Shown: positions 59,336 to 64,000 of the stretch, in pieces
How the letters are laid out: every line of letters starts with the position of its first letter
Position numbering within the stretch: the stretch's first letter is position 1
Notes under the pieces: generated by a model
Told to the model about the DNA's origin: nothing
The model's database searches: none
Seen by the model: the letters and a program-made list of their open reading frames with translations, nothing else
Position numbers and translations under genes: made by a program
From: Larus michahellis
Lineage: Eukaryota; Chordata; Aves; Charadriiformes; Laridae
Assembly (NCBI RefSeq): GCF_964199755.1
Contig: NC_133897.1
Span: forward strand, 73,260,080 to 73,324,079
Reading direction: 5' to 3'
Length of the DNA stretch: 64,000 nucleotides

Positions 59336-60443
59336 GTGAGGAAGCGGCCCCGAACGGCTTTTCTCTCTGTACCTCAGGTCTCTGAAGAGCGTGAAACTCC
59401 AAAAAAAAAAAAAAAAAAGGTAGTGCTGCCTGGCACTTTCCTGAAGTACACTCGCTGTCTGGGTGCGCTTTGGTTTTGGTTTTTCAACGCAGTGTGTAGT
59501 AACTTTTCTGGCTGTTTTGTACATGTGCCTCATTTAAAAACCAAAAGCAATCAGAAGGAAGTATCTGCCATTCCCCAGGAAGACTTCCACAGCTCAGACG
59601 CTTCATTGGTTATTCCTGCTGCTGGGAATGTGGTGGCACTGACCATTTACAGTATCGTTGCAAGGAAAGATTGGCCTAGGAATGAATCACTTCCAATGTG
59701 TGCGGTCTTATTAATACAAACAATATCTTAATGCAAACCCCTTGAACAGATGGGAGCTATTACGCAGACTTGAAAATGAAACGGCTCTTCCTAAAACCAC
59801 ATCTGAGCCAATCTGATGTCCTAGCCACTTCCCCAACTGCTGCTTTGCAGCACGGGGGGCAGGAGCGCAGAGTGTGTGCACATTTGTGCCCTAAAGGAGG
59901 CTGCTCTGAATTCCCCTGCACTTGGCCTGAGGAACACTTGTGTGAGTAATTCAGCAGCCACCGAAGAAAGAAGGGGTTTATGCTTGGGCACTTGAAGAAT
60001 AGAAATGAAGTTAGGATTTGACCCCCACGCCAAGTCCTCATGAGTAGACATGGCTCGGATTTAAGGCTGTAGAAAGTACACAAATACCCTGATGAGTATA
60101 AAGTACCAAATAATCCTTCAGAGGCTAAAGTTAGGGACCGTAACAGAGCACAAAATAAAATGCAAACAAAAACCTTGTGCTTATTGTTTAGAGAAAAAGT
60201 TGTTCTAAACATCTCTAGGAAGGCTTTGCTGTTCTAAATTCTATATGCATGTATATGTGTGTGTGTGCATATGGATTGATATATTTTGTTTTCTGATTTG
60301 TGGTTCTGCAGTCTTTCAGACATCGTCACTGGAAGTTGTTAGTGAAGGCTGTTACTCCGCGTTTGTGTGTGCATATGTATATAGCATAAGTAAGTGGCCA
60401 AAAGAACACCCATACAGAGAATGTGATGTGTTTCTGTTGATAG
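59336..60443 (+). other. RBM24 intron 2
   Basis: A 1.1-kb intron. It has an 18-base A run at 59401-59418 and GT-rich runs at 60256-60267 and 60361-60371 before the exon 3 acceptor (TTTCTGTTGATAG). Nothing else recognised. Confidence 0.85.
60256..60371 (+). promoter_or_regulatory. GU-rich runs upstream of RBM24 exon 3
   Basis: TGTGTGTGTGTG at 60256-60267 and GTTTGTGTGTG at 60361-60371, 73-188 bases before exon 3. The family (RBM24/RBM38) prefers GUGUG motifs in RNA, so these could be sites for self-binding and splicing autoregulation. This is inference from motif preference only. Confidence 0.35.
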
Positions 60444-60498
60444 GTTTTGCCTTTGGTGTCCAGCAGCTTCATCCAGCTCTCATACAGAGGCCTTTTGG
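60444..60498 (+). CDS. RBM24: RBM24 exon 3 (post-RRM linker)
   Basis: A 55-base exon. Its first two bases complete Gly98. It then encodes FAFGVQQLHPALIQRPF (99-115) and two bases of Gly116, ending at a consensus GTAAGT donor (60499). FAFGVQQLHPALIQRPFG distinguishes RBM24 from RBM38 (recalled as FAIG and HPTLIQRTYG). Skipping this exon would shift the frame. If intron 3 were retained, translation would stop at the TAA within the donor, directly after Gly116. The remaining C-terminus (from about residue 117, Ala/Tyr/Gln-rich in vertebrates) must lie beyond 64000. Confidence 0.96.
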
Positions 60499-63400
60499 GT
60501 AAGTCTGTTCAATGGGACCTCAAATAGGGGAGGAAAAAAATTTTTTATTTTTTTTTTTTTAAAAAAAAAGGAAAGAAAAAGTATGATCTTTGAAGGCCTA
60601 TTGCAGTAGCAGCCTTATAAACTCACCAGCAATGCTGAAGTCCTCAGAGTTGTAAATGTATACTCGTAAACGCGCTCACCTTGTCGGTCATGTTCTAAAT
60701 GCCGCAGCTGAGTCAAGTTGTGTGGGACGTGTCCCTTCCACCTAAGCAGTCCAGTCCCGTTTGACCCTATGATAAAACAAGGAGGTATGACTTGATGCAA
60801 GATTGCTGTGCCCCATTTCTCTTTTCTCAGCTTGACTCAATGTTATTTATCTCTTTCTAATCTGACAGGGATCGTTTACAGTTAAGATAACTGATCAGAA
60901 GGATATGATGATAAAGAGGTGGAATAGTTCTGTTTGGAATTAAACTCTGTAACCAGTAGACTCAAACACAAACAAGCTAAAATGGTGATTAACGATGCAT
61001 GTATGTTTTTTTTATATAGTCAATAGACCTCCGTGTGCTTTTTTTATTTATTTATTACAGTAATGAAGTGGTGTTGATAGCTAAACTGTGTGCTTTTATT
61101 TAATTGAAAGAGCTGTAGTGAAAGTTTTTTTGGGGGGGTCTTTTTAATTTTGTTTTTGTTGTTGAGGAGTGACTTTGCCATGGGGAGCAAAGGGTCTTTT
61201 TTTTTTTTTTTTTCCTTGCTTTCAAGCTGTAGCCTGTGACTTTTTTAACCATATTTTGTAGTGAGTGCTAAATTGTGTGACTTCTTGATTTTCAAGTAAA
61301 TCAACGTATTGCTTGCATGTTCATAATTTGGGGGGGGATTTGTTCTTGGGAGGGGTGTGGAGCTCCTTATTAACAATGTGCGTCCATTTGGGCTTTCTAA
61401 TTTGAGATTTTTTTTTTTCTTCAATCTGTCTTTAATATGTAGCGCATTTCTCCTTTACTTGAGTATACTATTCCTAAGTAGATCTAACTCTTCCTTCTTA
61501 CAGGCATTTAATTAGGAGGTGAAGTCTGCTTTAAACTTTCCATACAGTGTCACTTAACTAATGCACACTGACTGAGAAACTCATTGCAAAGAAATGCATT
61601 TTGCTGATTAATGAGTAAGCTAACAATAAAATAGGGAAAATGCGTCACAAACGAATTTTATTTATTTGACTAGAATACCTTTAGAATATTGTACCTAGCT
61701 GTTATTAAGCAACGATAGCTTCTCAGTAGTTTGATTTATCAAAACGTTAGGAAACAGTTCCTATCCTCAGAACTGTAGGAAAAAAGTTTTCCTAGAAACT
61801 TTACATACTTTGAAAAGAGAATGTTGATTCTTCTGAGACCCATGGGGAGGTTGTGGAAAACTTTTTGTCTTTTTTTTTTTTTTTTTTCTTTCCCCTTCTT
61901 ATGATTATCCTCCACTGCCTTTTGTTCGACTTCTCTGAAGTGTGAGGAGACAACAGCGTATATGCAGGCATCAGTTTATGATGCCCGCGCTAAGGGAGGC
62001 GGGAGGTGGAGCGCGCTGTCTCCAGAGCTGTTAAAGCACTTGTTGCAAAGAGGAACCGGTGGAGCGCCCGGGCATCAGCCGCGGAGAGACTGAGTATTTG
62101 CTGAGCTCAACAGAAAAGGAGAACCTGTGGCAATCTGTTGTTAAAAGAACTGCGCAAATGTAGGGCTCTTTCTTGCTTTCCTTACCTAGAGCGAGCAATA
62201 GATCATGTAAATCGCATTTAGGTCAGGGAAGTTCTTCCAGCAGGCTGAATAAGGTTTTATTTCTAATGCAATGTACATAAATCTGGGGAAAAAAAAAAAA
62301 AAGGAATGTTGGTCGCAGGGTCATGTATATATGAAAATTGGTCATTTTTAATCCTTGGCTTTTGCCTTTCTTTTGCTATGTGCAAACAAAGGAGATTACT
62401 AATCCTGCCTCTTCCTCAGAATATCCTATGACCTGTACCTTTTCTAAAGACTGCAGTTCAGATTAAGAAGAACAGCATTCATTACGATGAATGAACATCT
62501 TCATTCGCTATATTCCTTGACAATAAGAGTGGTTGTTTCGGTGCTTATTTGAATCTATTTTCATTGAAAAGTTCACATTTAAGAGGATGTTACGTGGCTT
62601 GCACTGAAATATATGGTCACCTTGAAGTCTTTCTTCCTCCTGTGCAGTTGCACTTTTTGAAAAAAGTACACTTTACTAATATGCTGTGTAAAATGGGTTG
62701 TAGTGGGGATTCACTACCATTACCCTGCTAGTCCATACACAAAAAGCTCCAAATATTTTGTGTTTTTTTTATTCCTACCAGAGTGCAAATTAGCAAGGTG
62801 CTGCCATATTCTGGTATGGTCAGCAGTGTTTTGATATGGTTTGCCACCTATCAAACAAGAAACTGAAAATAATTGGATTACTTTTACTGAGAAGATGCAG
62901 AAGTACAGTATTCTCAATTAAGTACAACGTTATTGTGGTGGAGGGAGCCAGAAACTAGATTAGCTTCAATGCATGAAGCATTTAAGCTGCTGGGAATTTT
63001 TCTTTATTCAGTGCTGCAGAGATCAGTTCATCCACCAAATAACATTTCTCCCTGCTCTTTAAATTCAGCATCTATCTTACTGTTGGTGTGTTTTGTAGAA
63101 AGCTGTTGGATCACAGGACTGGCTATCTGTACAGTTCTGTTTTCAGGATTGTTTATTAAAATACTATCTCTGAATTCAATAGGAATTTATGGAGGGGGAA
63201 GATGACTTTGCCTTCTGAGATAGCTTTTCTCATTTTGTTTTGTAATTTTCAATTTAATATTGGTGGGAAAATCTGGGGTTGTACAGATATACTGGTGTAG
63301 GATGTGACTTATTCTGTTGGAGAGACATTTTTTTCCTGCATTTTCTGCCTAAAACTTGTACCATGATCAAAATGAGAACATCCCCGCTGTTTTTAGTAAG

Positions 63401-64000
63401 ACCAGAGTTAAGTCCAAAGTTATTAAGCTCATTATCAAATGCTTAGCTGATGCTATCTGCATGGTACTATCTTCCAGGAGTTAGGCAATTCTGCCTTTCT
63501 TAAGAGAGACGGAAAAGCCCTCTCTTGAGTGTATGATCAAAAGACCTATATAATACTAGACTACAGATAATCTGGAAAGAGGGAATGAAGCTGGGACAGT
63601 CAGAAGTCAGCCTGCACAATGCTAAATGTCCTCTTAATGGTATGGGGCACAAATTTAAAAGGAAGCATTTCAAGAGTCTTGTATGTCTTGATGTGTATGT
63701 AACCTATTTCTGCTATAAGGAAAGCTGTGCCTTGTTGAAAATGTACTCTTTAATTATGCTTACAAAATGAGATGATGCCATGCAAGGGCCAAAGCAAAAC
63801 ATTTAGTTCAAATAATTTAATGTTGAGAGTCAATGATGTGCTACTACTGCTGAATTTTCATATGCCACAGCTCTCTGCGTTAGCTGACAAAGTTCGTTCT
63901 TTCCTTGAAACAATTACCTTTCACTTTATCATTACTTATAGGATTATTTTTGAGGTCTAAGTTAAACACAAATCTTCTGTTACAACAATAAAGGTCTTGC
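60499..64000 (+). other. RBM24 intron 3 (partial, runs off window)
   Basis: At least 3.5 kb of T-rich intron. No sequence like the expected last exon (IPAHYVYPQ-type start) is seen, so the exon lies outside. T runs at 61197-61214 and 61869-61887. A CpG-dense islet at 61984-62085 stands out (listed separately). An AATAAA occurs at 63988-63993, without other evidence of a poly-A site. Confidence 0.8.
61984..62085 (+). promoter_or_regulatory. CpG-dense islet in RBM24 intron 3
   Basis: About 10 CpG dinucleotides in ~100 bases (CCCGCGC, GAGCGCGC, GCGCCCGGG, GCCGCGG) inside AT-rich intron. A long T run and an AG lie just before it (61868-61940). It may be an alternative RBM24 promoter or first exon, an intronic enhancer, or a non-coding RNA start. 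No clear coding frame. Confidence 0.35.

Noticed and set aside
57714..59402. Many long Arg/Pro/Gly-rich frames on both strands around RBM24 exons
   Set aside because: Shadows and compositional open frames of a CpG island; only the three spliced RRM exons are conserved.
58427..60498. RBM38 rather than RBM24
   Set aside because: The RRM is nearly identical, but RIMQPG, FAFG and HPALIQRPFG after the RRM are RBM24-type, and STMND1 lies upstream as expected for the RBM24 locus.
1..64000. CRISPR arrays, operons, tRNA or rRNA genes
   Set aside because: The sequence is vertebrate nuclear DNA; no spaced direct-repeat array, tRNA cloverleaf with A/B boxes or rRNA segment was noticed on reading.

Overview
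This window looks like a stretch of a bird genome. Three truncated CR1 LINE 3' ends are present (near 1.4, 6.4 and 30.7 kb), ending in the ATTCTATG-type octamer typical of avian CR1. There are two related endogenous-retrovirus LTRs. Repeat density is low and the genes are split by spliceosomal introns. Two neighbouring genes can be supported, both on the + strand, in an order that matches (from general knowledge) STMND1-RBM24 in other amniotes.

Layout: 0-18.4 kb is intergenic sequence with one LTR and two CR1 fragments. 18.4-26.5 kb is a five-exon STMND1 (stathmin-domain-containing) locus. Its exons 1-3 are open, begin with an MGC acylation-type N-terminus, and keep splice phase. Exon 4 runs into TGA at 25801 and the terminal exon carries TAG at 26379, so the gene looks truncated or decaying at the 3' end. 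A pair of RFX-type half-sites lies about 105-123 bases before the start codon. 28.3-28.6 kb is a second LTR copy, inverted relative to the first. 30.7-31.3 kb is a CR1, followed by an isolated CpG island at 31.37-31.78 kb and an unrecognised minus-strand ORF at 32.35-32.85 kb. 33.4 kb holds two abutting perfect hairpins. 39.0-39.4 kb is a roughly 410-base (TTCCC)n polypyrimidine array flanked by a 20-base near-perfect direct repeat. 54.6-57.1 kb is a degenerate TTAGG-like tract whose strand bias flips part way. 57.7-59.3 kb is the CpG-island promoter of RBM24.

RBM24 begins at 58427. Its first three coding exons (58427-58594, 59212-59335, 60444-60498) encode the whole RRM and the following linker, residues 1-116. 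The last coding exon (the long Ala/Tyr-rich C-terminus) is not seen before the window ends at 64000. A perfect palindrome containing two CAGCTG E-boxes sits about 540 bases upstream of the RBM24 ATG, which fits its known control by MyoD. GU-rich runs, the preferred target of RBM24 itself, lie in the intron just before its 55-base exon 3.

The two genes are not known to work together. RBM24 is an RNA-binding splicing and mRNA-stability factor of muscle and heart. STMND1 is a stathmin relative tied to motile cilia. The rest is AT-rich intergenic or intronic DNA in which I see no further gene.
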